Source: Artemisia argyi
Lineage: Eukaryota > Streptophyta > Magnoliopsida > Asterales > Asteraceae
NCBI GenBank assembly: GCA_030686995.1
Contig: CM060697.1
Span: 41,816,959-41,880,958 of the forward strand
Direction: 5' to 3'
DNA length: 64,000 bases
The notes under the pieces are model-generated. The model ran no database searches, was not told where the DNA came from, and saw only the letters and a list, made by a program, of their open reading frames with translations. Of the stretch, positions 36,981-49,267 are shown piece after piece (within the stretch, counting starts at the first letter, position 1; the number at the start of each line of letters is the position of its first letter). The translations under genes were made by a program, and so were the position numbers.

Positions 36981-39122
36981 GCATTTAACTATCTATACTT
37001 CACATAAATAGTCCCTATATTTATATATTTTAGAGAAATGGCAGAAATAGTCCCAAAACTATACTAACTTTCTATATTTACCATTTATACCCTTAACTTA
37101 ATAATTTGCAAAACTAGTCCTTATAGGTTTCTAACTTGTTTTACTTTCTATCCTAGGGTTCTAGAACTTTACAAAACGGGTCCTTATACTTTATACTTAT
37201 AAGTTTTGTCAAAAATAGTCCTTAGACTTAGTATTTTCAGAAAGTTACCATATATACCCCTATGCACGAAAACTATTGCAAAACTAGTCCTAATTTCATG
37301 TAAACTATATTTTAATGAAACAAAAGAGTTTCCTAGCTTATCTTTAGCTAATATATACTTAACTAAGTCTCCTAAATCAGATTATAGCACATGTTAAGGC
37401 AATTTAGCATATAAATATGTATTGTTCTAAAATTCGGTTTTCAAAAAGAAAACTTCAAAATGAAAATGATCAAGGCTTATCTAAGGGTTCTAAGGCATAT
37501 CCTAAGTATCCTAGGTTATTACTAAGACTACTAGAATCAATGATTAGGCTTACCTATCTCATGAGAGTCCGAACATGGGATCTAGGGTTTGTTCGACTAG
37601 GTTTTGTACTCGACAAGGATCATGGCTTTACTATACTACTTCTAGGGCTTCTAAGGACTTAGTACTACAGAAGTAAGTGAGGTAGAGAAGAGAGGAAGGT
37701 GTGTAGTGAAAGGGAGGAGGGTGGTTACTATTCAGAGGGTGCGTTTGGTTTAGCGAGCAAGAAAAGAGAATAGAGGTGGCGAGGCGGGGTGTTGAGTAAT
37801 CTGAGCTACATAGTGATTTGGAGGACCTAGATGGTAACTAAGCGCTGCTATGGGTAGCTAGGGGGCGCCCTTAGGCCGGTTGTCGCCATGGTTATTCTAA
37901 CGAGCAAGGTGGTGACAAGGAGGTGGATCACCTCCTTGTGTGCTTGCTAGGGAGGTTTTAGGGTCCTAGCTTGGTATAAGTAAGGTGCTAGGGTGCTAGG
38001 TTAAGGAGCTTGAGGTGCTTTGTTTATGTTTTAACTGGTTTTGTTTTAGTTTTGACCTAGTTTTGTCTAGTGAAAGATTAAGGTCTAGCCTAAGTTTTAG
38101 TGCCTAGATTAGGGTCCTATGAGTGTTTAGTGACTAAGATTAAGTCCTAGGAGGCTTATACTAAGTTTTGGTAGCTTGTGGGAATGTTTTGGGAAGGTTT
38201 GACCTAGTTTTGTGACTTGTAAACCCTAGTTATGGTTTTGTGCTTAAAGGACTTGTACCTAAGTTCTAGGGAGTTGTACTATGGTCTAGGGTGTCTAAGA
38301 TATCATAAAATTATTATAGTAACTTATACCTAAGCCTTGAACACTTTTAAACTAATTTAGATAAGCAATTAGGGTTTTATACATAACCATAAATACATAG
38401 GGTGCAATTAGGGTTTTGTTAGGGTTTCTAATAGATATAGTATCCTAGAGTGATAGATTACTTAGTGTATTAGCGTTTATAACCTAGACTTGACATACCT
38501 GGATGTTTACAGGAGGTAAACATAGTGGTGTTGTGGATAGGTGGATACGTGAGCAGGTCTAAGAGTCATATGGGTAATAGAGATGTACTAAAGCAAAAAT
38601 TTTACTTAGGAAAATGATATAGGCATTTCTAATCTTAGAGGATACTTAGTGAGGGCCGAAGTTAAGTTAGTAAGGCATAGCTAACCTAGGGGAGGCTTAG
38701 TGGGGAAGTTAGTGGGGAAGGGAGGCTTAGTGGGGAAGTTCTGAGAAATAGAATCTTGCGTAATGACGTAAGATATAAGTTTCAACTGATACCAAGGGTT
38801 GGGAATCCTAAAACTAAAAGGGCAGAGTTCCTAATAAGATTTGCTAAATTTGTTGGAAGTTCGTTTCTCCCACCTTAAGGTGTAGTGATGCTAATCCTAA
38901 AGGTTTAAATTTTTAGTGTTCTTAGGTATAATTTTAAGTTTTCTATAACCTCGAGTTCTTAATAATTAGGGTATGCCTATAATAGTTCCTAATATGAGTT
39001 ACTTAACCTAATAAGACTTAGTATAGACAAACTATAACTTTTATACATATATCTTACAGGGTGAAAACTTAACAACTACTTATCTAACTAAGTTATATTT
39101 TAAAACTAAGCCTATAACCTTA

Positions 39123-39858
39123 CTAGTTTGACCCTTTACTATTCTTAAGTTCCTGGATTGTTTCTAAAAGATCTCTTATATCTAACCAATGATTACTTTT
39201 AATATCCTCGATGATCATTTTTAGAGTGGAAAGCCTAACATGGGCTATGACAACTTCATCAGAGTAACCTTCATACCTTATTTGTAACTTATAAATTTGA
39301 TTACGGGTTTTCCTAAGTTCAGTTTCTAACCTATCACAGTCTTTTTCAATTATAACCCTACCTTTTCCTAGATCACTAATCTTATTTTCTACTTCATCGA
39401 TACGTCCTAAGGACAATTTATCTAGGTGATTAAGTATATCCTTAATTTGTTCCCCATGTCTTTCTATAGGTGTTTTATAAGAACAATTTCCTATTTCATA
39501 CCTAGGGGGAGGTGTAGGTGGTATAATACGTAATTTCTTACGGGGGAGGAGAAACTACTTCGGGAACATAGCAATCTTGGGTTTTAAAGTGAGATATAAA
39601 CGGAGTAGGGGTTAGAGTAGGCATTATAGGAATATCACCGCCATATGCTTGGATATAGTTATTATATATTAGCATATAGAGATCATTCGGGGAGGGTTTC
39701 ATAGCTAAGGCAACTAAGATATTCTGAGCTAATTATTTCAGTGAGTTAGAGTTAGAGAATGAATGACTAGGAGTAGCCGGAGCATACTCATAACTATCTA
39801 GGGAAGTATCCTCATCATCGGTTTTCAACACGATGATTGGATGATTAAGGGAAGACAT
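39123..39858 (-). pseudogene. chromovirus leader ORF, second copy (frameshifted)
   Basis: ATG at 39856-39858 and stop TAG at 39123-39125, with 97 open codons at the C-terminal end (39123-39416). Compared with 31485-32123, one extra G in a GGGGG run near 39541-39546 shifts the frame. The coiled-coil C-terminus ends LLETIQELKNSKGSN. This copy shows the intact end of the ORF that the solo LTR breaks in the other unit. Confidence 0.8.
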
Positions 39859-40091
39859 GCCTAACTGTAATACCCGAGAAAAGTATCTTAGCATTCTTCT
39901 ATCTTATGTTATATCCTAAAGGCAAGTTAGGGAACGCAATAGGGAATCTATCTTAAAGTAAATAAGGAATCTATCCTAAGCCATTAGGGAATCTATCCTA
40001 AAGACACCTCGGAGATTCTAGTGGCACGAAGGACGACCTTTTTAGAAAATACTGGTTATAGTTTTTAGGAAAATCCTTTTGTTCTCTTTAA

Positions 40092-40110
40092 CCAAGGCTC
40101 TGATGCCAAT
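40092..40110 (-). other. primer binding site (tRNA-Met type)
   Basis: Minus strand TGGCATCAGAGCCTTGG beginning two bases inside the LTR. Near-consensus match for the initiator tRNA-Met primer. Confidence 0.87.
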
Positions 40111-41207
40111 CTATAACACCCCCATTTTTGATAGATCACAGCGGAATATAGATCTGGGGTATTACATTTTGGAAACAAAGACATGATATAGAAAACGACT
40201 CGAAAAGAGACTTTTTGAAAAAGGAGTTATCATTCATTTATTTTATCAGAGTTTTATAGTAAAGGTTATACTTTTACCAAAAGAGAGATCCCTAAGATAC
40301 GTTTTATTTAAGTTATTATTAGGTGAATGATAACTAGTCTAGACATCCTCATGTCCAGTGCCACTCCGTGCCATGGGTTCCAAACGGGCTTATATACCTA
40401 GGATAATATGCTTAAAGGTCAACACTAAGGTTGAGTGAGAGTCATAGGTTTAAGTAGAGATAGAGTGAACACAAGCTCCACATGGTTTAGCTTAAACCTA
40501 GTAGAAAGAGTTATGTAAGAGAAGGGTTTGTTGCAATAAGCTCATGAAACCGCACGTTAACAGTCCGCGTCATGGGGTCAGTAGAGCAAACCATGAGGGG
40601 ACAAGAAGGATAACTTGCCAATGTTAATACTTAGGGTTTCAAGTATATTACTTATTGGTGGCCCGGCTGGGGCAAACCAACGGGAGTTGTCAAACTCCAA
40701 TAGATCTATCAACTATACTCGCGTTCACTCGTAAGTGATTATGGTTCATAAATTTTAGTTATGTAATGTAACACTCATGCAACAACAAAAGAAAAAGACT
40801 TGTATTCGGTTTAAAGCATGTATCCCCCTCATAGGGTTTGTAAAGTATTTAAAAGTGAGGCTATGAAAACTCACATGTGTCTAAGGCAAGTGATTTAAGG
40901 GTTTAAACGGATGACTCACGTATTATGGGGGTAGTGTAGGTGTGTGTATGTCAAGTACTTTGTTTCTAGGTTTTCAAGTAACTACCCTTAGAGTTTCTAG
41001 ATTTAGTTATAACATAACACCGTTCGGGCCATTGTAATCCAGAAGTATAACTCCTCACATGAAGCTCCTCACTATTGTATTATGCTGCCAACATAATACC
41101 TTCGGGTCATCATAATTCAGAAATGTATAACTCCTCACACAAAGCTCCCTACTATTGAGTTATGTTGTCATTAGCATTTAGATATACATAACACTGTTTG
41201 GGCTATC

Positions 41208-41530
41208 ATAATCCAGAGGTCATGTAGTAAATGTTTGAGGAGCCAGGGCACTTTGATTCGTAAATCAAGCGAACTCTTCAAAATGATTACCCAAATGAAA
41301 CCCCTCACACGAAGGTGCCTTGTATTGTGTTTGTTTTAATTATAGGTTTTTATTATTTATATGAAAACCTATAATCCAGAGGTCATGTAGTAAATGTTTG
41401 AGGAGCCAGGGCACTTTGATTCGTAAATCAAGCGAACTCTTCAAAATGATTACCCAAATGAAACCCCTCACACGAAGGTGCCTTGTATTGTGTTTGTTTT
41501 AATTATAGGTTTTTAATATTTATATGAAAA
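41208..41530. repeat. near-perfect 163-bp tandem duplication beside the gap
   Basis: 41208-41370 and 41371-41530 are identical except at the last bases (TTTTTATTATTT against TTTTTAATATTT). No other LTR copy has this duplication. Confidence 0.93.
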
Positions 41531-41556
41531 TAGTCCATTTATACCCTTCAAGTTTC

Positions 41557-42056
41557 NNNNNNNNNNNNNNNNNNNNNNNNNNNNNNNNNNNNNNNNNNNN
41601 NNNNNNNNNNNNNNNNNNNNNNNNNNNNNNNNNNNNNNNNNNNNNNNNNNNNNNNNNNNNNNNNNNNNNNNNNNNNNNNNNNNNNNNNNNNNNNNNNNNN
41701 NNNNNNNNNNNNNNNNNNNNNNNNNNNNNNNNNNNNNNNNNNNNNNNNNNNNNNNNNNNNNNNNNNNNNNNNNNNNNNNNNNNNNNNNNNNNNNNNNNNN
41801 NNNNNNNNNNNNNNNNNNNNNNNNNNNNNNNNNNNNNNNNNNNNNNNNNNNNNNNNNNNNNNNNNNNNNNNNNNNNNNNNNNNNNNNNNNNNNNNNNNNN
41901 NNNNNNNNNNNNNNNNNNNNNNNNNNNNNNNNNNNNNNNNNNNNNNNNNNNNNNNNNNNNNNNNNNNNNNNNNNNNNNNNNNNNNNNNNNNNNNNNNNNN
42001 NNNNNNNNNNNNNNNNNNNNNNNNNNNNNNNNNNNNNNNNNNNNNNNNNNNNNNNN
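41557..42056. other. assembly gap (500 N)
   Basis: Exactly 500 N, at the LTR position where sister copies hold an AT microsatellite. The round size suggests a placeholder length. The apparent reading frame across it is meaningless. Confidence 0.99.
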
Positions 42057-43756
42057 ATTTTAGAGAAATGGCAGAAATAGTCCCTAAACTATACTAACTT
42101 TGTATATTTTCCATTTTACCCTTAACTTTATAATATTTGCAAAACTAGTCCTTATAAGTTTCTAACTTGTTTTACTTTCTATCCTAAGGTTCTAGAACTT
42201 TGCAAAAAGGGTCCTTATACTTTATACTTCTAAGTTATGTCAAAAACAGTCCTTAGATTTAGTATTTTTAGAAAGTTACCATATATACCCCTATGCATGA
42301 AAACTATTGCAAAACTAGTCCTAATTTCATGTAAACTATATTTTAATGAAACAAAAGAATTTCCTAGCTTATCTTTAACTAATATATGCTCAATTAAGTC
42401 ATCTAACTCTGATTATAGCACATGTTAAGGCAATTTAGCATACAAACACATATTTTTCTAAAATTAGGGTTTCGAGAAGGAAACTTCAAAATGAAAATGA
42501 TCAAGGCTCATGTATGGGTTCTAAGGCATCCTATATCTATCCTAGGTCAGTACTAACACTATTAGAATCAAATTTTAGGCTTACCTAGGTCGTGGGAAGC
42601 TTAACGTGGTAAAACTAGGGTTTTCGACTAGAAATGGACCTCGACTAGTATCTAGGATCTTGTACTCGACTCCTAAGGGTTCTACGGACTTAGTACTACA
42701 GAAATGTATGTGATAGAGAAGAGAGGAAGGTGTGAAGTGAAGTGGTGTGGTTTGGTGGGTATTTATAGGGTGTGTTTAGATTATCGAGCAAGAAAGAGAG
42801 CAAGAGGTGACGAGGAGGGGGGACTGATTCATGGTAGCTAGAGGGTTATATGGAGGACCTAATGGGTGAAAAGGAGTGGCTACGGGTAGCTAGGGGGCTG
42901 CCTAGGCCGGTTGTGGTGGTGGTGTGTTTAGCGAGCCAAGGTGGTGACAAGGAGGTGATCCACCTCCTTGTGTGCTTGCTAGGGAGGTGTTAGGGTGCTA
43001 GCTTGGTATAAGTAAGGTGTTAGGGTACTAGGTTGAGGAGCTTGAGGTGCTTTGGTTAGGTTTTAACTAGTTTTGTTTTAGTTTTGACTAGTTTTGTCTA
43101 GTGAAAGATTAAGGTCTAGCCTAAGGTTTTATGTTTAGATTAGGATCCTATGAGTGTTTAGTGACTAAGATTAAGTCCTAAGAGGCTTATACTAAGTTTT
43201 GTTAGCTTGTGGGAAAGTTTTGGGAAGGTTTGACCTAGTTTTGGGACTTGTAAACCCTAGTTATGGTTTTGTGCTTAAGGGACTTGTACCTTAGTTCTAG
43301 GGAGTTGTACTATGGTCTAGGGAGTCTAAGATATCCTAAAGTTACTATAGCAACTTATACCTAATCCTTGAACACTTTTAAACTAGTTCAAATAAGCAAT
43401 TAGGGTTTTAAAGATAACTGTAAACACATAGGGTGCAATTAGGGTTTTGTTAAGGTTTCTAATAGATATAGTATCCTAAAGTTATAGATTACTTAATGTA
43501 TTAGTGTTTATAACCTAGACTTGACATACCTGGATGTTTACAGGAGGTAAACATAGTGGTGTTGTGGATAGGTGGATACCTGAGTAGTTCTAAGAGTCAT
43601 ATAGGTAATAGAGATGTAATAAAGCAAAAAAATTTACTCGGGAAAATGATATAGGCATTTCTAATCCTAGAGGATGCTTAGTGAGGGCCTAAGTTAAGTT
43701 AGTAAGGCATAGCTAACCTTGGGGCGGCTTAGTGGGGAAGTTAGTGGGTTACTACA

Positions 43757-44969
43757 CCACTTCATGCCATAGGTTGCTTAGTTACCTAGGATACATGCTT
43801 AAAGAGTCAGCCAAAAGGTTGAGTTATATTCATAGGTTTTAGTTGAAAATAGTTGAATATGAGTTTAGTAAACCATGGGCTACGTTGTTTTACACCCATG
43901 TAAAGTAGGTAGAAACTGTATTTAAATAGTTTGTTTCAGTATTGTATGATCAGTACAATACTAGGGAAGAAGTGTTATTGCACTAAGCTCATGAAACCGC
44001 ACGTTAACAGTCCAGATCATGGGGCACTGCAGATGAAACCATGATGGGACAAGAAGGATTACTTGCAAAAGTTAATCCTTTAGAGGTTTCAAATATAGTA
44101 CTTATTGGTACCTGGCTGGGGTAAACCAACGAGAATTGTCTAACTCCAATAGATCTATCAACTATACTCGCATTCACCTATGTAAAACCCCCACAAGTGA
44201 TTATGGTTCATGAATTTTAGTTATCTAATGGTGGCAAAAAGTAACTCTCGTGCAATAACAAAAAAAAAAAGACTTATATTCTATTTAAAGCAAAAGTAAG
44301 CATGTAACCCTCTCACATGGTTTATAAAGCATTTAGAAAGAGTGAGGCTATGAACTCACCTGGGCTTTAGGGAAATCTGATTGATGTGAAGAGTGACTCG
44401 GAGATTAAACTGCTTACTCATGTATCCTAGGGGTACTGTTTGGTGTGTGTATATGTCAAGTCCTAGTTATTGTTTTTAGGTTTCTCAAGTAATCACACTT
44501 AGGGTTTCTAGATTTAGTTATAACATAACACCGTTCGGGCCATCGTAATTCAGAAGTATAACTCCTCACATGATGCTCCCTACTATTGTATTATGCTGTC
44601 AACATAATACCGTTCGGGCCATCATAATTTAGAATTATATAACTCCTCACACGAAACTCCCTACTATTGTGTTTTGTTATTAAGTACTAGATTTAAATAT
44701 AACGTATCACCGTTCGGGCCATCATAATTCAGATGTCATATTGTAGTAAACGTTTGAGGAGCCAGGGCATTTTAAGTCGTAAACCCAGCAAACTCGTCAA
44801 AACGAATTCACAAATGAAACCCCTCACATGAAACTCCCTAGTATTGTGACACATTACTTAAAAAGATAGTACTTTCATCTATTAGGTAAATACTTCATTT
44901 AAACCTTTAAGTTTATTAGTTGACACTATTTACCCTTCAAGTTTATATATCTACAAAATATACCATGTA

Positions 44970-45025
<56 letters not shown>

Positions 45026-45148
45026 TTTAACTTCCTAGATTATTCAAATTTAGTCCCTATACTTATATATTTTAAGAAAATGACAGAAATGACCCTTAGA
45101 CTTATAGGTTTTCAAAAATTACCATTTATACCCTTAACTTAACAACTT
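43757..45148 (-). repeat. chromovirus LTR copy G5, first part
   Basis: Starts within the LTR (homologous to about base 250 of G4: CCACT..GCCAT.GGTT) directly after the end of G4. It includes the CGTTCGGGCCAT sub-repeats (44521-44850) and an AT array (44975-45020). It is interrupted at 45148 by the pol-less element and continues at 52213. Confidence 0.85.
44975..45020. repeat. (AT)n microsatellite
   Basis: About 46 bp at the standard LTR position. Confidence 0.95.
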
Positions 45149-46386
45149 TGTTGATATAAATAATGCGTAAAAACGTTATTAATATTTCTCGATATCCTTG
45201 TGTTTTGACGATCGCAAAATGTAAAATCATTAAACGTAAAATCATTACGTAAACAAGTATTTAGTGACAAAATATCATTACATCCAACTAAATCACTTAA
45301 GGTATGAATAAACAATTGCCTAATACATTTTATGATCAAAGGAAGGTTTATTTAACAATTACAAATTATATAAAATGGTATAAACATTTTATATATTTAG
45401 AAAAACACTTTTGGTAATTAAAGGAAAATGTTTAATTTATAATAAATATATGAATTCAAATTTTTAACCAAAATCAGTTAAATCTACACCAAATAAACTT
45501 TTTCCAGAAGCCGTTACAGGTGGGCGGCCCCCTTAATTATAAGGGGCGGCCCCCATAATTTTAAGGGTGCCGGCACACGCTTCTGTGTCAAAAACTTTTG
45601 CCTATAAATGTTGGTTCAAATCTGTAATTTTTCTTCACTTTTTGCACAAAAACTTTCTGTCCAAATCCTCTCAAATCATCTTCCTAAAACCTTTGATCAT
45701 AAACTTATTAGTTTTTGTTTCAAGTGATCCATTCTCTTATCATTCAAAGTGCAAGAGAAAAATACTCCTTTCATATCAAATCAAGAAGTATTGAAGATTG
45801 GTTGTGTAGTTTGTATATATAAATTGTAAAGTTATGTAGTGATTGTAATAAGTAGATCTAGGTGGGTTTGTAAATCTAGTATAGTAGAAGTAGTGGTGTG
45901 AAGAAGAAGTAGTGAAGTAGTGTGTAGTTTTGAAGTAGTAGTGGTGTGTACAAATTGTGAAGAAGGTGTGTCAAGTCGTGAAGAAGTCGCGAGATTGGTT
46001 CTATCTACTATTGGAACTCGACATTTAGCTTAGTGTCGTTAATTGGTGTAAGCAAAAGTTTTGTAAGGTTTTTCCGCCATAAGGGAGTTTGTTGACATAG
46101 TGAAGAAAACTCTCGAGTACGTGACTCGGGGAGTGGAGTAGGGCGAAGAGGTACTTCGTAGCCGAACCACTATAAATCCTTGCGTTGTGGTTTGATCTTT
46201 CTATCTGTATCTTTTCTTTACTTTCTTACTTACACAATAATTGTTTAGTTAGTTAGATTAAATTGTTTACATTGTGCAAGTGTTGAATTTCACATAAATA
46301 AGAATCGAAGTTTTTGAAATCAAAGTTTTTTTAAATATAAATTGACGTAAAACTATTCAACCCCCCCCCCCTTTTAGTTTTCCACA
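45149..46386 (+). repeat. 5' LTR of the pol-less element
   Basis: 1238 bp. GC-rich palindromic blocks at 45521-45575, TATA-like CCTATAAAT at 45601, a conserved ACTCTCGAG region near 46110, and a C-run before TTTTAGTTTTCCACA. I count 11 differences from the 3' LTR in the first ~230 bp. Confidence 0.93.
45601..45609 (+). promoter_or_regulatory. TATA-like box in the 5' LTR
   Basis: CCTATAAAT, conserved in the 3' LTR (51421-51430) and in the related solo LTR at 62958-62966. It lies just downstream of the GC-rich palindromes. Confidence 0.65.
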
Positions 46387-46401
46387 ATTGGCATCAGATT
46401 C
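46387..46401 (+). other. primer binding site of the pol-less element
   Basis: ATTGGCATCAGATTC directly after the LTR. Matches the tRNA-Met-type TGGTATCAGA start. Confidence 0.8.
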
Positions 46402-46439
46402 TCTCCAACGTATTTTTGATTAAATATAAATCTAATATG

Positions 46440-46445
<6 letters not shown>

Positions 46446-46527
<82 letters not shown>
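46446..46527. repeat. (AT)n microsatellite
   Basis: About 80 bp, just inside the primer site of the pol-less element. Confidence 0.97.
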
Positions 46528-46529
<2 letters not shown>

Positions 46530-46577
46530 TATACTTATTTTAATTTTCAGAATCAAAGCCACGAAAAACACAAATTT

Positions 46578-46662
46578 GGTCCGGCGGCCCCCTTAAATTT
46601 AAAGGGGCCGACAGCCAAATAAAGGGCGGCCCCCTTAATGTTTTAGGGGGCCGGCCATCTGA
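46578..46662. repeat. GC-rich palindromic block before ORF1 leader
   Basis: GGCGGCCCCCTTAAATTTAAAGGGGCC followed by a second GGCGGCCCCCTTAAT..GGGGGCCGGCC unit. It can fold into hairpins. The same modules are in the LTR and before ORF2. Confidence 0.8.
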
Positions 46663-46847
46663 TTCTCTCTCCCCGTTTTTCCTCCTTATTCCACTTGCCA
46701 AACACTCCATATTTCACTCTCTATTCCCTCTCTACCTGTTGTGAACGAATTGTAAACCGAAAAACATCAAAAACCCTCTTCCAAATCACCCAATTCATCT
46801 TGTTTCGCAAGGGGCAAATACTTATAACACGATTAGCAACAAGTATT

Positions 46848-47735
46848 GTAAGTTTTCATAACACATTTCTTCTAATTTCATCAAATTTGGCCATAATCAA
46901 GATTAAGCATTTTATTTCTATTTCTTCAATTTCATTTTTTCTTTCAAATTGAGTCTTGGATTTCCATAACTAAATGCTTCCCTTAGGATTAGAATGTAAA
47001 ATTAACACTAGAAACTAGTAATCACAAACCCTCTTGTCAAAAAAATTTGAAAAAGTTCATACATTCATTTTCAAATTTTTTTTTATATACATTGTTGAAT
47101 AATGCTATAAAAACTTGTTAAAACATATCACATTATGTTTTTATAACTTATTAATCACAAAAACAAATTTTTCAATGAAGTAAAAACATTTTGTTGTTTG
47201 ATAAGAGGGTGTTTGGATCATGTCCAAATAGTGTCGAAAATTATCCGATATAACCTTTGTAATACATTGTCAAGAATATAAGCATAAAACTAGCAATTTA
47301 GAGTTGTCAAGATATATAATTCATATATATATTGACATTTTGGTAGTAAATTTTTTTTATAAGGAAGCGTTTGGTTTAACTAGAAAAATGGTATTTTTGA
47401 GTCAAAATATAAACTATCTTTTTTGAAACAAATCACTTGCATAAGAAACTCGTTAGAAATAGCTAGTTATACGATCTAATGTACATCTAGCAAAGTTTCA
47501 TGATATATTAAGATGTTTAAAGGGGCGTTTGGATTATACCATAACAACTTGCTAAACATCGTAAAATATATCTAGAACGAGTTAAAAATAAAAGTGAGGA
47601 ACATAGCAAACTACTTCTTAGGTTAAAGGTCTTTGAGTCAAAGTATGTTTACGTTCCACATATGTCATAAAAACATTTACACCACATTTTTACGTTATAT
47701 TTATTTTAATTTTATCTTATTGTTATCATGTTTAG
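46848..47735 (+). other. possible intron in the ORF1 leader
   Basis: A CT-rich untranslated-like stretch (46663-46847) meets ATT|GTAAGTTTT. An AT-rich 890-bp segment without ORFs ends in TATCATGTTTAG|GTGAA, five bases before the ORF1 ATG. Inferred from splice consensus only. Confidence 0.45.
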
Positions 47736-47740
47736 GTGAA

Positions 47741-48913
47741 ATGCCCAAAGCCATTACCGAAGATATCTCCCTAACCAAAAACTATATTCCCAAAGTCTCT
47801 CAACTTCCCACCACCTCTCCTTGCATTGCTCATTTCTATCGTCAAATTGAAGATAGAAATATTCAAGAAGGTCGTGTTGTAAATCAAGCTTACTATCAAT
47901 CTGATTTCATTGAACGTCTATTTACAAACATCCGCTTCGAATGTCTTTACCAAATCAATGAAACCATCATTCCTCGCTTTATTCTCGACTTCTATAGCCA
48001 ACTCAAGGTCCAAACCGACGATTTTGACTCCATCTTCATCTCATTCATGATCCAACATGAATTTATCACTCTAACTCTTGCACAATTTGGTCAAATCCTC
48101 CAAATTCCTTTCACTGGTCAATCCGTTTTCACAAACGAATGGGATCTTGAATCTCTCCAACATTGTCGTCCAACTTTTGGTCCTTATTTCTCCGAAATTC
48201 CTTCTCCCGGAGAAATTCGTCAATCTACCACTCGAAAAATCCAGTCCAAAAATGTCGATATTTCTAAAAACCAAATTCTACTCAAAGAATTAAGCCCTGG
48301 CATGAAGCGTTGGGAAGAACTCATTCGTGAGAATGCGTTTGGTACCGGAGGCCACCGTGACAATCTCCCGGCTAGCCTCGCTCACATGTTGTATTGTATT
48401 GTTGCCGAACAACACTACAATTTGGCTTATTTCTTCATCAAGCATATTGAACGTGCAAGAGCTACTCCTAAAGCCAATCTTCCGTATGGAATGTTCCTCA
48501 CTCGTCTCTATCGTCATGTCATCGAACACTATCCCGATCTTGATGGTAGTATATATGAATCCATCTATCCGACCTTGCATCCTCTTGTTCTTAAACAAAC
48601 CCGTAAACGTCGTAGTGATAAGGGTAAATCTCGTCGTCATAGTTTCCATGGCTTATCATCTCATCAAGAGGATGACGAAGAGGATGAATACATTCATCGT
48701 GCCCCCTCTCCCGATACGTTTGTTGATGACTTGGAGGATCTAGACTATACCGATTACCTAGTACCATCTCCTTTCGCTCAAACCAACCAAGTACTATTTG
48801 AGCGACAAACCAAGTTGCTCAACCAACACCAAAGGATGCATGAGGAGATGCGAGGAGGCTTCAAGTCTATTTCCAAGACGCTTGGAGGGTTGTTCCGAAA
48901 GAAGAAGATGTAA
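47741..48913 (+). CDS. 390-aa protein of the pol-less element (plant transposon protein domain-like)
   Basis: Start chosen at 47741 because upstream codons from 47633 look noncoding (Phe/Tyr/Ile-rich) and a splice acceptor lies just before. Residues 55-285 form a folded helical domain with FILDFYSQLKV, TLAQFGQILQIPF, WEELIRENAF, ASLAHMLYCIVAEQHYNLAYF and LPYGMFLTRLYRHV. This resembles the 'putative plant transposon protein' domain (Transposase_32-like) seen in ORFs of Asteraceae retroelements. I compare from memory. Then come a basic patch (287-301), two acidic patches (309-316, 329-336), a short helix (351-375) and a lysine end FRKKKM. Role unknown, perhaps Gag-like or nucleic-acid binding. 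No stop or frameshift, unlike every pol gene around it. Confidence 0.8.
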   Translation: MPKAITEDISLTKNYIPKVSQLPTTSPCIAHFYRQIEDRNIQEGRVVNQAYYQSDFIERLFTNIRFECLYQINETIIPRFILDFYSQLKVQTDDFDSIFISFMIQHEFITLTLAQFGQILQIPFTGQSVFTNEWDLESLQHCRPTFGPYFSEIPSPGEIRQSTTRKIQSKNVDISKNQILLKELSPGMKRWEELIRENAFGTGGHRDNLPASLAHMLYCIVAEQHYNLAYFFIKHIERARATPKANLPYGMFLTRLYRHVIEHYPDLDGSIYESIYPTLHPLVLKQTRKRRSDKGKSRRHSFHGLSSHQEDDEEDEYIHRAPSPDTFVDDLEDLDYTDYLVPSPFAQTNQVLFERQTKLLNQHQRMHEEMRGGFKSISKTLGGLFRKKKM

Positions 48914-49260
48914 TAGGGAGCGTTTTGGATAGCTATGTTTGTTGAACTATTAGTTTATTATGTTTGTTGAATAATTATTACTTATGTGCTATATTTCCGA
49001 TATGTATTCGGAAATAGTTATGTGTTGCTATGGATTTTGGTACATTAAGACTATAACTTTGATGACTTATTATTATTAGTTGATCTACTATATGCATGCA
49101 TGTCTTTTTATATCTGTTATATGTTTGCATGATTAATATATGATTATATATGAATTACTTGCTTTTCTAATAGACCAAAACTAATATGTATTGTTCCAAT
49201 AGAGCTTGCTGCAAACACAAAACTAAAATAAACCACTTTTAGAAAAATTTTGAAATTTGG
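48914..49260. other. noncoding spacer between the two ORFs
   Basis: AT-rich 3'-UTR-like sequence, with 'tatatgcatgcatg' strings. No ORF. Confidence 0.5.
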
Positions 49261-49267
49261 TCGCCTA

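Larger units (their letters stand above)
38746..40111 (-). mobile_element. partial chromovirus internal region (leader only)
   Basis: Homologous to 29760-30154 plus the leader ORF and primer site of the full unit, without the solo LTR. Gag and pol are absent. The low-coordinate end joins the damaged end of LTR G3. Confidence 0.85.
40112..43756 (-). repeat. chromovirus LTR copy G4 (contains assembly gap)
   Basis: Plus strand starts TATAACACCC (TG to TA change) and ends GGTTACTACA. It includes the CGTTCGGGCCAT sub-repeats, a 163-bp duplication at 41208-41530 next to the gap, and 500 unknown bases. It is the outer 5' LTR of the array. Confidence 0.88.

Noticed and set aside
41524..42063. 179-codon ORF across the N gap
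   Set aside because: Nearly all codons are unknown bases. The ORF exists only because N does not encode a stop.
37206..42428. Matching 63-aa ORFs at 37206-37397 and 42237-42428
   Set aside because: Both lie in the same position of chromovirus LTR copies and encode nothing recognisable.
47633..47740. Upstream extension of the 390-aa ORF to an ATG at 47633
   Set aside because: The extra codons are AT-driven and precede a likely splice acceptor. The ATG at 47741 starts a better-composed protein.
48071..48743. Minus-strand and alternate-frame ORFs at 48071-48274, 48290-48649 and 48327-48743
   Set aside because: They are shadows of the 390-aa ORF.
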